The notes: generated by a model from the letters alone, not told the origin. A stretch of DNA of 64,000 nucleotides from Hanleya hanleyi (GCA_036873755.1 JAVTVY010006829.1:248001-312000); one strand, 5' to 3'; shown: positions 10,591-23,527, counted from the stretch's first letter. Made by a program: numbers and translations.

Positions 10591-12525
10591 GCAAGATCTA
10601 GAAATGATTTCACTGACAAATCCCTAAAAAGACCTACCCCAACCCTTCGTCGGTACTTTGCGTTGGTTCGCCTCACGCGCTGAGTGCTCTCTTCCAAATT
10701 ATGCGTCTCGAAATTGCAATATCTAAGACATTTGAATATGTGTACATTTGAAGCAGGCAATTTAGTTTTTGCTTTCCCGTCCGAGAAGACACACGTCGTA
10801 TCGAGGAGGATATTAGCCCATCACAAAAGAAACAAAATTATTTGCTGTACGGCTGCTTTTGTTGAATTTATTGTTGAATATTTTGGCAGTGTTTGGTTGT
10901 CTATGTTATTCATTTTATTCGCGTTCATTTTCTTTCGGTTGATGTTCTGTTGTGATATACGTGGCTATGTGGAGATAACATCTTTCTTTTTTCGCTTCTA
11001 ACAGCCAGTTCTTTCCAGTTCTCGGCAACAACGGTCTGGAATAAATTGCTAACCTGAGACTGTGGTCAAGGGCTTAACGTGCACTGTGAAGCCTCATTTG
11101 AGTAAGCGATAAGACGCATTAGGGACGGGAATACAGATCAGCGTGATCTGACATGTGGTCATCTCATTTTGTAATCGTAGTTAGAAATTAACTTGTATTC
11201 ATCTAGGGGGTAATATTCCCGTCTTCCCACATGTATTTGAGTGACTGACAAAGTATCTCCAATTCACTCCACGAAAGTGAATCGATACTCGCTTTTATAT
11301 ATTTACACCTTTTTGTCTTTTCATATAGATATTACATTAAATACATTTAGGAGAGCGGTCACTTAGTCCTACCCTCTATATCTATAGTTATATTTATTAT
11401 CCCATTCTTTGTAGGGAATGCTCGTGGTTACCTTTCTGTTTCACTGAATTATTTTCCAAAATTCTTGTATATTTACACAGCGTTTTATGTAGGTATTATA
11501 TATATAAGTATTTAAGAGACTGGTCACTCAGCCAAGTGGTTGGAATTTTCCGATGAGTGGCTCTCTGTTCATATCCCCCGATGTCCTGAGAACCTGTTCT
11601 TCCACCTGATTCGTATTTCCTTTTACTCGTCGTTTACACGGACTTAATAAGATTAAAAGACACTCACGTCAAAAATATTGATGACGAACGAAGAATACAA
11701 AGATGGACAACCTTGGTGTTTATTGATTCCAAGGCAAAGTCATATTTCCCAGTTTATTGAGGAAGGTTAAAAATCAAAATATTTCCAACTATAACGTTGA
11801 CACAGGAAAGATACGGACGGAATGATTGTTCTCAAGCTGGTGTCTAGAAGAGACTTGCATTGAAGTACAGGAGTGTTGGAAGAAACAAATAGCCTTGATT
11901 TTCTGTGGGGTTTTTTCAAATCGTTTTCAATTCCACGATATATTTGCTTAATAAATATTTATCCTGGACGATAGATGTATAAGTATAACGATAAGATCCT
12001 GGTGCGAAGGAGGTGGGCTAAAGAACGAGAAAAAGAAAAACCTCGAAAAACTACACGAACTCAAGATTCAGTCATGTTCTGCAGACTTTATATCGCAATG
12101 AAATCAAGATTTGAGGCCAGTCTAATACGTTCTGATAAAAGGGATTATTCAATGTTATCTCTCTAAATAACCTGAAACACGGCTAATGCTTGTTACCTTA
12201 GAGAAAGAAAATCACTCAAATCCGTATATGTATCAAACTAACCGTGAACACAGGAAAGTTATACTCATCAGTTCATCTAGATTATGTACCACCGGTCACC
12301 AGTGAATTATCACCAGTCAGAAGAGATTAGCAATGTTCTAGTTCTGATGTATTTCTGTCACAATCCAATTGCCACATTCTCATGACAATATTGATCCAAT
12401 AACGGCACCAAAAATGGCACGGGTATGAAAAAAAATCAAGTGTGTAAAGTAAACACGAGTCGGCTGCTTGCAATAGTATATCAGTCTAGAGTGTTTAATG
12501 ACGCCAACAAGACATCATGATCTTC
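10591..12525. other. Intergenic region, no recognisable gene
   Basis: Contains open frames up to 105 codons (10,684-11,001) with hydrophobic, low-complexity translations and no motif. Two diverged copies of a segment from 'tatatttacac' to 'ggtcact.ag' lie near 11,300-11,360 and 11,468-11,530. Near 12,490-12,520 a short phrase resembles the rA core. Confidence 0.4.
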
Positions 12526-13317
12526 TTATCGTCACTGGCGGTATATTACCGGTCACTGGCAGTATATTACCGGTCACTGGCGGTACATCACCGGTCACTG
12601 GCGGGATATTTCCGGTCACTGGCGGGATATTTCCGGTCACTGGCGAGTAGGTATATTACCGGTCACTGGCGGTATATTACCGGTCACTGGCGGTATCTTA
12701 CCGGTCACTGGCGGGATATTTCCGGTCACTGGCGAGTAGGTATATTACCGGTCACCGGCGGTATATTACCGGTCACTGGCGGTACCTTACCGGTCACTGG
12801 CGGGATATTTCCGGTCACTGGCGAGTAGGTATATTACCGGTCACTGGCGGGATATTTCCGGTCACTGGCGGTATCTTACCGGTCACTGGTGGTATCTTAC
12901 CGGTCACTGGCGGTATATTACCGGTCACTGGCGGGATATTTCCGCTCACTGGCGGGATATTTCCGGTCACTGACGAGTAGGTATATTACCGGTCACTGGC
13001 GGGATATTTCCGGTCACTGGCGAGTAGGTATATTACCGGTAACTGGCGGGATATTACCAGTCACTGGCGTTATATTACCGGTCACTGGCGGTATCTTACC
13101 GGTCACTGGCGGTATATTACCGGTCACTGGCGGGATATTTCCGGTCACTGGCGGGATATTTCCGGTCACTGGCGAGTAGGTATATTACCGGTCACTGGCG
13201 GTATATTACCGGTCACTGGCGGTATCTTACCGGTCACTGGCGGGATATTTCCGGTCACTGGCGAGTAGGTATATTACCGGTCACTGGCGGTATCTTACCG
13301 GTCACTGGCGGTATATT
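12526..13317 (+). repeat. Minisatellite of 21/26-bp units carrying ACCGGT
   Basis: About 36 units built on 'ggtcactggcggtatattacc', with alternative ends 'gggatatttcc', 'ggtatcttacc' and a longer 'gagtaggtatattacc' form. The variants recur in blocks, which suggests a higher-order repeat made by duplication of multi-unit blocks. The 21-bp period keeps frames open and produces repetitive 96-103-codon ORFs that are not genes. ACCGGT at nearly every junction is self-complementary and holds a CpG. Confidence 0.95.
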
Positions 13318-13430
13318 TTTAAGCATCGACTCATTTACAAGTTGGAAATAATTTTTTGTTTCTGTTTACTCAATACCCCTGTTTGTATCAGGCTCATCCA
13401 CGTCACTAAGTAAATGTTGCGTATTTTATG
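13318..13430 (+). repeat. Dispersed repeat family rF, copy 1
   Basis: The run 'aagcatcgactcatttacaag' to 'gttgcgtatt' aligns to 19,090-19,215 ('aagcatcgattcaaccacaag' to 'ttgtgtatt'), including the shared 'tactcaatacc.ctgt.tgtat' core. Class unknown. Confidence 0.6.
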
Positions 13431-13499
13431 TCGATTTTTTTAATCCAAATGGATTGCTAATTCTTTTACATGGAATCTGACATATATCACTGACGTATA

Positions 13500-13955
13500 T
13501 TAGTATACAAACGTCTGGTTCGTCATTCAATATTCAGCCGTCGTCCATTAAAGAATTTCCGCGTCCATAATCCAAAGACCTAATTCATATAATAGCATTA
13601 GCACCAAATTAAGAGAATAAATCATAGTATACATAAAACTAGGTTAGTTTCCTGCAAGAGAAGAGGTCAGCCGATTTCAATGATGCCAGCAAGAAATCAT
13701 GATGTTCCAAGAATATCAAATCCTTATCGCTGATCGGTATACTTAATCCACATGATTTTCGTTGTAAAGTTGGTATCCAGACTATGATGTATCTCAGTCA
13801 CGCCTTGATAGTGGATGTTCATATGAACACTATGAGAATCTTTAAATACATGGGTTCATACGGCCCCAAGCCACGGGTTAAGCGGAATTAGACACAAGTT
13901 ACGAAACGTAACGCCATATATTTTGCACGCTACGCCCGTATTTTGCTATCAGCAT
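13500..13955 (+). repeat. Dispersed repeat family rA, copy 2
   Basis: Nearly full-length match to the 1,728-2,180 copy, from 'caaacgtctggttcgtcat' to 'ttgctatcag', with scattered substitutions and small indels. It abuts the 3' edge of the Penelope-like element on the opposite strand. Confidence 0.8.
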
Positions 13956-13961
13956 GCGATA

Positions 13962-15361
13962 TGTAGCGCCAACTTTGAGAAACTTTGAGTGGAGGAGCTT
14001 GGTAGAATAGCTCTGTTTTATGAGTTTCTGCAACAACGTTTTGTGACGTTGATTAAAATCGTCACATTTAACACAGGATCTAGCAAATGCTACTAGGCGA
14101 GATATGTATACGCCATATACAGGTCCCTCTTGATGATATAGCCCTGTTTTATAAGTTTTTACAGTATATAATGTTTTTGACGTTAACTAAAATCGTCACA
14201 TTTAACACGGGATTTAGCAAATACTACTAGGCAAAATATATATACGCCATATACAGGTCCCTCTGGTGTATTACCGTCCGGATAGGGATAGTTTACGATG
14301 TCGATTGTAATCATCTCTTATGTCATAAAGTCGACGAGGGAGAAGGCCCGCTTCATTTTTATGGAGATATTGGTCTGAATAAGATGTGCCGTTAGTGCCA
14401 TATGTAGTTTCCTTAAAATCCAGTGAATGTGGATATATATCCTTAACTGCGTCATTTATATAGCAACTATCCCCAGGAAGAAGATCGTCTATAAAGCGTT
14501 TGGTAAATGAGAAAGAACGGGCTTTGAAATTATCTGTTTTCAAAGCGTCTGCATATAGTCGTATTCACAAGAGAACAGATATAGGTCAGCCAGAAGGGGT
14601 GCAAAATTAGTACCCATTGGGATACCTATATGCTGTTAATATATTGTATTGCCAAATTTCGAATAGATATTATTAATGAGAAATTCGTGCAACTCTATAA
14701 ACAAAGAAACATCCCATGAATGATATCCCTTGTATGTAAAGAGCTGAAGAATGCTTTATGGATTCTGACATTAATATATCAGCCATCGGTTTTCTAGAAC
14801 ACAGATTCTATTAATGACCTAAGACGTTCAATTAGGTCCTGATGAGGGATTGTCTGGATACATATCTGTTGGGTATTTGTGCTTTCGCATAAAGTTCTTC
14901 TGTAAGACATTTTGAGTTTTTCAATATCCACATGCATTCAATGAGTTCTAAGAAATATTGGCACAATACCTTTCCCAGTTTAGTTTTCACCTCCTAAAGG
15001 GCCCTTGTCAACAGCGTTGCAAGAAGCTTGGTGCTTTAGCTTCTAGAACCAGCTATGAATCTAGCCTTGTATTGTGATTTATGCATTTGGGAGTCCAGTA
15101 CACTTTCGGTATATCGTTAAAAGTGGTTGGAAGACAAATACCTCTTTCCTTGAGAAACGTTTTGTGATTGGTAAATAAATTGGTAAGTAAGTAGACTAAT
15201 TCGGCGATGGTGTACTTATATTCAAGAACCTGGTAATAGTAATATTTACATATGAATATTATAATACTGGGAGCTTTGCCTGCTGGGAATATGACGAATT
15301 TACTCTGGAGATTCGATTTTTGATTGTGAAACGACGAATATCTTGCATTACATGATCCCAA
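13962..15361 (-). pseudogene. Penelope-like reverse transcriptase, degenerate, largest copy
   Basis: Reading leftward from 15,361, broken frames keep the order of an RT. First comes an N-terminal block FVIFPAGKAPS...ICKYYYY and PKVYWTPK (15,053-15,361). Next is RFIAGS with TKLLATLLTRAL (about 14,935-15,060), then motif B GIPMGTNFAPLLADLY (about 14,585-14,640), then motif C FIDD inside FSFTKRFIDDLLPGD (14,271-14,543). The YGVYI...KCDDF region follows and is itself duplicated in tandem with a 132-bp period (14,036-14,262). Such GIPMGTN...(Y/F)xDD proteins are widespread in aquatic invertebrates. I assign them to Penelope-like elements, but the exact clade is not resolvable by eye. Stops and frameshifts show it is inactive. 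No GIY-YIG endonuclease was recognised. Confidence 0.75.
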
Positions 15362-17344
15362 GGTTGATGGAACTTACGTACAAGTTAGGAAACTTTGCTC
15401 CACATACCTGCACGCTACCCTCGTATATTCTCGTAGTTTGCCATCTAAGCGATATTGCGTAACACCAACGATCAATCGAACTACCGCCTTGTTTGACTGT
15501 ACAAACAAATTTTGAACTGTAGTAATAGTTGATTATACATTCCTGAATATTGGAATTTTACAAAAAAGGGGCAAGTCATATTCTTGTAAAGTGTCGAGTA
15601 TGAAGTGTAAACATTCTGCCCTCGACCGAGTCAACGAATATCAGATTTTGACTCATATATTAATTACTTTACCACAAGTATTGATTGATTCACATCGTGT
15701 CAGATATTGCATTTCATTCTGGTTTCCAGCCAGTCGTGTGAGATGTAACACTTACTAACGGTCTTCAGATAAAGATGGGGCAAGGCAAGCAGAGTATCAG
15801 GACTTTTGGTACCTGTACATACATTCAACAATAGACGCCTGTATTACACTCACGTTTGGTAAACTATATCCACGTGGATGTCCCTCTGGCTTGAGATGGC
15901 TCAAAGAGATAGCTCATATAACACCACGGTAAATTGTTCGTAGACAATGGCGAGGGGAGGGGAGATATTACTAAGCAATATTACTCTTTGATTCGGTTGA
16001 CCACTATCGGTAAATAGATATATCATATTTATTAACTGCGGCCTAAATCTTCCGGAATCCAGCATCAAATCCGCTGTATTTCCGGGTTATCTTTCAAATT
16101 CCCCATGGCATTGGAATGTTATGACGATGATGATGTTAACTAGAATGTACTAGTCTTCAATGAGGAAATGAGACTAGTTTACTCCCATCGGTCTGAAATT
16201 ATTTTACTCAGCTGCGATTTTACTAAAAATAATCAATTTTACACTATTAAGACTAAGACGGTTTAGTACTCCTCAAGTTAAGGCCATTTTACACTGACCA
16301 GGCTGGGACTATATATAGATCATTTTATTCAGCTAATCATGCTGCCTTCTCGAGAAGAATAATCACACAAATTGAGAGTTATCGCCTATCTTACTCTTTC
16401 CAGATTAAGAAAGTTTAAACTCTTCAAACTAAGACTTTAATACTCGCTTCATATTAATCCAGTTCCCATCCTTAGAAGTGACACCATTAATTCGGGTTAT
16501 GCTATCTGTCCCACTACTGCCGATGTTTGACTTGGCAGTTGCCAAAAGAATACTTCAATCGTCAGGATATCGATAAAAATATATGAAATATACACAATGC
16601 TCTCGTAACTCATATTGTTTACAATGTGAACTGTGCTTTACCATTACTCTCCACGAACTTTGGAAATGCTATAATACAAAACATCCCAAATTTCCATCAG
16701 AATTTTAACTTTGTAATTTGACAAAGTGTGTCTGCCAATTCACGTGGCAGAGTCGGCTGTTTGTTCAAACGGCAAAGTCTTTCTTCATTACTATTCGTCG
16801 TCGTATATTACAGTATGTACGGCGTACACTTCGCAGCTACACGGTAACCATTTGGATATTTATGGAATTCGGGCCGGACTTGAAGCTGTGTTTGATATGA
16901 GGCTCTGTGAGATTACAACTTCTTTCTCTTGTCACGTATTAAAAGGTCTGGGAGGTGTTCCAGACCCCAGGGTATATGAGTTGTCTTAGACCACGTTTTC
17001 ACACGATAAATCCTGGATTTGATCGCAGAAATCGGTACAAAGTTATTTGTACAGAAAGTCTTTCTTTCAGGATTATGTTGGTGAAAGTTTCAAAGATATC
17101 CCAAAGATGGGCGTTAGAAGAATTTCCGGAAATATATTTTACCGTGCATTTCAGTGTTTCTGTCGGAAACGGTAAAACTAACATGCGGACTTTAATAATG
17201 CTAGTTGTTGTTGCGTTTATGGGTAAATCCACAGTTAATCGTATCGTACTCTGTTGTATTGGACATAAATCAGGCTATATCGTTCTAGGAACAGTAAAAA
17301 GAAAAGCTTTCTTGGCCAGATATACAGCGAAGGATTTCACCTAC
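15362..17344. other. Intergenic region, no recognisable gene
   Basis: Open frames up to 131 codons (16,955-17,350) show no domain and overlap each other on both strands. Possible further N-terminal remains of the Penelope-like element just above 15,361 are too decayed to call. Confidence 0.4.
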
Positions 17345-17535
17345 TGTTGAAATTACAACGCATATAAGGGAAGTGGGAAGAGGTGCCGACATACTGACAG
17401 AGTCACATGACTTCACAGTATAGTCTTCTGGTTAACCTATTCTAAAGCACATACCAAGAATCTATAACGATTCGTGATATGTGTTGTATCTCAGGTACGC
17501 TTTTATTGTACCTGTTCATGTGGCAACTTTGAACA
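17345..17535 (+). repeat. Dispersed repeat family rB, copy 2
   Basis: Matches 1,478-1,660 closely ('gtgggaagaggtgccgacat', 'acgcttttattgtacctgtt') but lacks the shared 3' tail module. It starts 'gaaattacaacgcatataag', as does the 61-kb copy. Confidence 0.8.
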
Positions 17536-18687
17536 CATTTGATGGATACACACTTAAGTACAATTACTACAGTGTATACTATACATCTTTCAAGACTGGA
17601 TAATCAAGCTCTTTGAGATCTACTTTGTTAACATCGTAATGTGTTCACTCAGCTTCACTGAGATACTTCCACACGTTTGAGGGACAAGTCAACTATTTTT
17701 TTTGATTTGAAGTTAGATGGAATTTGAAATCAGCATCGATAATATGTTGATGCTATACTCTTATTCGTATGATAATATATTTCAATCGCCGTATCAGAGT
17801 TTGATATGTGTCTTCTTTTGTGGCACTCACAAGTCGACGGCTGACGATCGACAGGGCATCAATGTGAGTCGAAGCATTCGAGTCAATTCATTATTTGCTC
17901 GGACAAATATTGCTCTTTGCTCCAAGATTCCAGCTTGCTGTGTTGACTTATACCACGTACGACTGTCTCAGCAGGGTTATAGATCTGTCCCATTGCAACA
18001 TCATACAGTACAGTGAGTTGTTGAGAGAGATGAGAAAGACGAAAAAAACATAAAAAAAAAGAATTAAAGAGAAATAGAACATGATTGAAGAATTGTAAGG
18101 TTTCCCTTGTTCGGTCATTGATTGTCCAGAATATGAACCGTTATTCCACAAAAGCCTCAATTGTGAATTATTTATGCAAACAATGACTCAATCTTCGAAC
18201 GGAATGTTGTCGTCTGAGCAGGTACAGTTACCGGTACATATGTTGTATCCCTAACCTCACTATAACATACGAGCGGACAAGGTATCGATACAAACTCCTG
18301 TGTTAACTCATTTTTCGTTGTAAATGTATATTCAGCAGGACATATGTGTTACCATATTTTGGAAATATTTAACTACATGACTGAAGACTGACCATGTAAT
18401 TATTCAGTCATGTGATTACGGATCTTTGTTGGCGGAATGGCGGAGCTGATCTCTATATTGTCCATAATGGTATGCCATTTAACCCTTTCTGTATCGTATC
18501 GGTATAGGAAAAACCAACGATTGCCCATCCTTTATTTGCAGGCCTGGATATTCTGTACCACATTGTATGGCTTTGTCAAACGAACCATGGCTACACATGA
18601 TGTAATTGTCTGATCGCACATAAATTAATCATTTCCCATCGGATGACTTGATAAGGCTATTACATCATTGCTCTGAAATGTGTGTGT
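17536..18687. other. Intergenic region, no recognisable gene
   Basis: AT-rich. Nothing beyond short unsupported frames was seen. Confidence 0.4.
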
Positions 18688-18785
18688 CTAATACCGCTCA
18701 AGCCGGTGTTATGGGCCGTGTGGTCATGTCATTCAAGATGTCCAAATGAACAGCTACAGTAAAGGCGTGACTGAGATACACATCA
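18688..18785 (-). repeat. Family rB fragment, copy 3 (tail module only)
   Basis: 'tctaataccgctcaagccgg' followed by 'gggccgtgtggtcatgtcat' and 'gactgagatacacat' is the reverse complement of the rB 3' end. It is diverged and truncated. Confidence 0.6.
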
Positions 18786-19089
18786 TCACAGGCATCACAT
18801 TTGGTTCTTGTGATGTTTTTACAAATATGGAGTCAGTATGTTTATCTGTGGGGTCACATGACTTCTTGTCAGTACGGCGGCATCGTTTCCCAGCAACCTT
18901 TTAATGTTGCGTTTAATTGGCATATAGGAATGGGGAATTTCCAGATAAATATTTTATCATAATACATATTGTTGGAAAGCTCGGATTATTGTCTTAGAAA
19001 TTGCGCTATCTATGTTATATACATATCTGCCCTTTTCGTGACAGTTTTGCCCCCAGTCCTGCACTGCCCAAACAGTCTGTACAGAGGGA
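18786..19089. other. Unannotated intergenic sequence
   Basis: Nothing recognised. Confidence 0.4.
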
Positions 19090-19215
19090 GTTAAGCATCG
19101 ATTCAACCACAAGTCTTAAATTGTTTTTTTCTGATTACTCAATACCTCTGTCTGTATTGGCCTCGCCAATGTCATTATATGTGAACGTCATTAAGTGAAT
19201 TTTGTGTATTCGAAA
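19090..19215 (+). repeat. Dispersed repeat family rF, copy 2
   Basis: Aligns with 13,318-13,430 over the 'tactcaatacctctgtctgt' core and flanks. Confidence 0.6.
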
Positions 19216-20281
19216 CAAATAGAGCTACAGGAAATGTATGTTTAGATGAATTAAGAGTTTGGTTGATGATTGTTGATGAGGTAAATGATATCGCGAAGAA
19301 AAAAGTTCCATTGAATTATTCCACCGTCATTCGTTGGTACGCTGGACATTCCCGTCCCTTCACCGGGACTGCCGTGTGTATGAGAGCGGTCACAAGTGTG
19401 TCAGTGATCCTAGTCACAAACAGGACTGTTTACTGCTCTACCTCATCAGGATTCCAGTCGAATGGCTTAAATGGTTTGTCAGCTCCGGTTAAATATGGTC
19501 CGCAAGAATGTATTGTATTACAATGTCTTCCCTCCAGAAATGTCTATGAACGCTTCTTCTCTTGTTCATTACTCATTTCCTCTTCCGAATCCATATATCT
19601 CTACGGAATTTGGATTTCGTTACAAATATATTTAAACAACTGGTCATAGCGTTACCGGTACTATTTGCAAAGAATCTGTCGACAAATTGATATAATTAAC
19701 TCATTAAGGGAACATGTAACTGTGTATGGGTATAGGTGCAAAAATAATATTTGAACACATGGTCGATACGTAATTGTTCAAACAAGGTAGAGCATATCTC
19801 CTCAAAGGTTTAACAACTCGTTTTTCAAGTCTATACTAGACAATTTTGCTGTGTGTTGGGAATCTAAACAGATTGCTTCAATGATACAACACGGAGTTGC
19901 TATGGGTATATTAGTATATATGGGAATTCGTAACACTAACCCAGATTCGGGATAGAGAGAAGGAGAGGCGGGAGGAGGTGTTCTGAAATAAAAGTAGCGG
20001 AAAAAGATACCAACATAATGAAAAGAAGTATATGACCCTACAGTCCAATATTGTGACTGAATATCTACAATCATGACAAGAACCAAAATGAATCTTGAGA
20101 TGATTTGTATCTCAGCCATGCACCCTTTTATTGTCGCTGTATATCTGACTCTGACCAAGCCCTTCATTCCCCACGTTAGCTATAGTCACAAACTACAATC
20201 AGGATGATTTGTACAGAGGGAAAGCACGAGAAAAAAACACACGAGAAATTCGACCAATCAGAGTCATTAAGGCGTTCATCT
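19216..20281. other. Intergenic region, no recognisable gene
   Basis: A 128-codon plus frame (19,263-19,649) and a 121-codon minus frame (19,802-20,167) have no recognisable domain. I do not support either as a gene. Confidence 0.4.
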
Positions 20282-20368
20282 AAGTATCCCAATGACCTCT
20301 TGATGAGGTCATTGGGATACTTCAAGTATATTACTTGAACTAAGAGGATAATTAAGTATCCCAATGAC
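20282..20368. repeat. Perfect 18-bp hairpin with a third nearby copy
   Basis: 'aagtatcccaatgacctc' at 20,282-20,299 pairs perfectly with 20,305-20,322 across a 5-nt loop. The phrase 'aagtatcccaatgac' appears again at 20,354-20,368. Possibly a small palindromic element; origin unknown. Confidence 0.85.
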
Positions 20369-20429
20369 GTCATCATGATGTAATAAAACCGGAAGTAAGG
20401 TTATATATTCAAATCGAAAAATTGTCAAA

Positions 20430-20890
20430 CTCGTAACTAGTATGAACATAAGAACTGATCACTTCAAAGCTCGTTCCTTCTAATTCATCAAACGCTATCT
20501 TCTCGCTGTGGATAATCGCTGTATATATGATACAGTGAAGGATATATATCCATCTACACTGGATTTGAAGGAAACAGCACTAACGGTACATCATATATAG
20601 ACCTATATCTCTTTAAAAATGAAGCTGGCCTTCTCCCTCACAAGAGAGATGATTACAATTTCGACATCGTAAACTATCCCTTTCTGGACAGTAATATGGC
20701 GTATACATATCACGCATAGGAGCATTTGCTAGATCCTGCGTGAAATGTGACGATTTTAATCAACATCACAAAACCTTATTGCAGAAACTTATAAAACAGG
20801 TTTATGCTACCAAGCGCCTCTACTCAAAGTTTCTCAACTTTAGCGATACATATCATTTCTGGGATGTAATCCAACTTGACTTTTTCATCC
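20430..20890 (+). pseudogene. Penelope-like RT relic, second-best copy
   Basis: The plus strand reads, with stops, R-T-D-H-F-K-A-R-S-F, then KRYLLAVDN (the YxDD aspartates are lost), YDTVKDIYPSTLDLKET, and a VKCDDFNQHHKTLLQKL segment inside the 70-codon frame 20,740-20,952. Each phrase has a counterpart in the 14-kb minus-strand copy, so both derive from the same family. It begins around motif C and lacks motif B. Confidence 0.75.
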
Positions 20891-22719
20891 GATTAATCTT
20901 CGTCATAGCCTTGGCAGTAATACTGCTTTCTCTTCGCTATATGCTTTTGTAATCTGGCACTGTCCCTGTGTGACTTCGTCATTTTAATTCCGTTTAAACC
21001 AGGGCGGAGTTTTTCGTGAATATAGCCATTTCCTACAATAGCTTGTATATCTGTTTTTCTTCGTTGTTCCGTTTGGACCGCATTTTTGATAGATGTGTAC
21101 TACTCTATGAAGCCGATACTAGTTGGACCGAAATTGATGGACTGGTCGTAGACTGATCTCAACGTCTAATCATGAGAGTCTATATTAATATATTGTAGAT
21201 GTATTAGATATGATAGAAGTAGTATAACTGATGTGTCCTTGCCGAAAAGACAACTAACAACGTGCTATACTATATAATCATGCAGGGTATATATATATAT
21301 ACCATCGCCATCTCAGTACCGTCATAGTAACATATCAAACCGAGAGTTTGCATATGCCACCGCTGCCTGTCTAATAGGTTATGTCCCTTGTATACACAAA
21401 TACATAGAGATTTTCTTTTTAATTCCATTAGCCCAAAACTTTACGCAGCTTACTAACAGTCCACCATAAGAATCCTGCCATATACAAATAATAAAAATGT
21501 GTAACAGGGTCTGGCACGCATGCAAAGCTGACTGGAGTCGACATGATGCCAAACTTCCAGCTGTAATGGCGACCCGCACGAGCCTAACATATCAGTTTTC
21601 AATCCGATATATTACACTCAATAATCCAATTAGAAATAAAATAGGATTATCTGTTTAAACCCACAGCTTCTATAGTATACGTCTGCATAGTATGGCGATT
21701 AAAATGAAATGGCTATGATAAATCCTTCTCTTTATGAGCAGAACTGTCACGTGATCAAACATTTAGTGAATTATAGTCACAAATCGTAATCATGTGATCA
21801 AATATGGTGGTTGTATACAAGATTCTGGATAGTCGAATTTCTGACACCCTGCACCTTGATCCCAAACCGGTTTTGCCAATCCTCCTCTTCATCCTCCTTC
21901 TGGTCTTCGTCCCCGCACTCTCCAACCTGGACCTAAACGCTGGAGAGTAGAAATTTTAGTATTTAGAATGGTAAATTCCCACGTTTGTATGATGGGCATT
22001 TCTCAGCTTTCGTTCTCGACTATTCCATAAAACAATTATCCCTCAACCCATGTTTCTTTTAAACAAATAACAAACCTTGTCGCGGAGGGGGGGGGGGGGA
22101 TTCCAAGTTAAATGTAGCTGGAGGTAACCCAGCTATCGCATCACCATTAACTGACCGTTTACCAATACGGATTACAGCGTTTCTCGCGGTTGACTTGGGA
22201 TCAGATTTTATTTTGTGATGTATAAATAACAATCTGATATACATAAATTATCGGAGCAACAATTTATACAGAAGAAGTAAAACAATACAAATCCCTTCTA
22301 TTCTTGTTGTGAATATCGGGTTTACCTTCTGTCACTTGAGAAAACGCCTTCACTTGCGAAATGTTTATCCAAAATTGAAAGTCGCTCGGCTTCATAACCT
22401 TGGGTTGACATCTATCCGGACACTCTCATTGACCCCACATGAGGAATAGTTTCCTGTTTATGTCATGTCCAGTCGACTCTTCACCTTGAAAACGCAATCT
22501 TAATACCCAAACAGGCAGAATTCCACACATGAGCCGATATCTTCTTACCTGGGTGACGCCATATGAACTTTACCAAACAAAAGCACCAGAAGCCCTAACT
22601 GATGCATGACTCGCGAGCACGAATCTGATATAATCAGCATCTACACTTGTAATGAATGCATCTAAAAAGATGGTGAAAGAGAGCATGGGCGGAGTCAAAA
22701 TTCTGTAGCCATTCAGTTA
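20891..22719. other. Intergenic region, no recognisable gene
   Basis: Contains a (TA)n stretch at 21,284-21,302 and a poly-G run near 22,085-22,098. No gene was supported. Confidence 0.4.
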
Positions 22720-23030
22720 CAAGCGTCTGGTCTGTCATTCATAATTCAGCCGTCGTCCATTAAAGAATGTCCGCGTCCATAATCCAAAGAGCTAGTCGAT
22801 CCATATTCCATATAACAGTATATTAGCACCAAATTCAAAAAGACAATCATAGTATACATAAACATAGGCTAGTTTCCTGCAAGAGAGAAGCGGTCAACAG
22901 TTTTCAATGATGCCGGCAATACATCATGATGTTCCAAAAATATCAAATCCGTATCGCTGATCAGTATTCTTAATCCATAATATTCGTTGCAAGGTCGTCA
23001 TCTAGAGAAAGATGTATCGCAGTACCACAC
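22720..23030 (+). repeat. Dispersed repeat family rA, copy 3
   Basis: Matches the first 300 bp of copy 1 very closely ('caagcgtctggtctgtcat' to 'gatgtatcgcagt') and then stops, so it lacks the shared tail module. Confidence 0.8.
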
Positions 23031-23377
23031 GGTATCTCCGTCTCTACTGAAAACGTTCATTTTCGTGTTCAAAACGACTTAATGTTTATTTCATTCGGCC
23101 GCCAGATGCAAACTGACGACAAACTCGACAATATAGGCTATATCTTCAGATATATAAATTGAATGCTGATCTCATTATGCAGAGTAAAATGTCATGGTGA
23201 GTGCTGCTGTATAAGAGTCCATTCATGTTGATTTGATCATACGATATGTCTTCCGATTATTGACGCGGAAATGAGTTTATGAACGATCGCTGGTTACTGA
23301 ATGTCGGATCTGACGCTTGCTATTTGACAGTTTCCATTGGCCTGTGCAAAGTATAGCCCATTCTCCAGGAGACAGTC

Positions 23378-23527
23378 ACAGGGGCTCGTTACCGTTGTTA
23401 ATTAGTTAATTAGGTTGATTACAGGGAGGGGGGAGGGAGGGAGGTCGAGGTAAGGAATTCCCTACCTCGACCCGCCCCCTGTTATCAATCTAATTAACCA
23501 ATTAATAACGGTAACGAGCCCCTGTGG
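23378..23527. repeat. 150-bp palindrome centred on GAATTC
   Basis: The left arm starts 'cacaggggctcgttaccgtt' and the right arm ends with its complement 'aacggtaacgagcccctgtg'. Pairing runs nearly continuously to 'ggtaaggaattccctacc' at about 23,452, interrupted by a G-rich insertion in the left arm. There are no coding frames. A cruciform-forming MITE-like element is likely. Confidence 0.85.

Noticed and set aside
10684..11001. 105-codon hydrophobic frame as a membrane protein gene
   Set aside because: Low-complexity Phe/Leu/Ile content in AT-rich DNA, no promoter and no recognisable family.
12517..13179. Repetitive frames of 103 and 96 codons
   Set aside because: Product of a minisatellite whose main unit is 21 bp, a multiple of three. 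There is no unique sequence.
16955..17350. 131-codon frame near rB copy 2
   Set aside because: Overlaps antisense and alternative-frame ORFs and has no domain. Consistent with chance.
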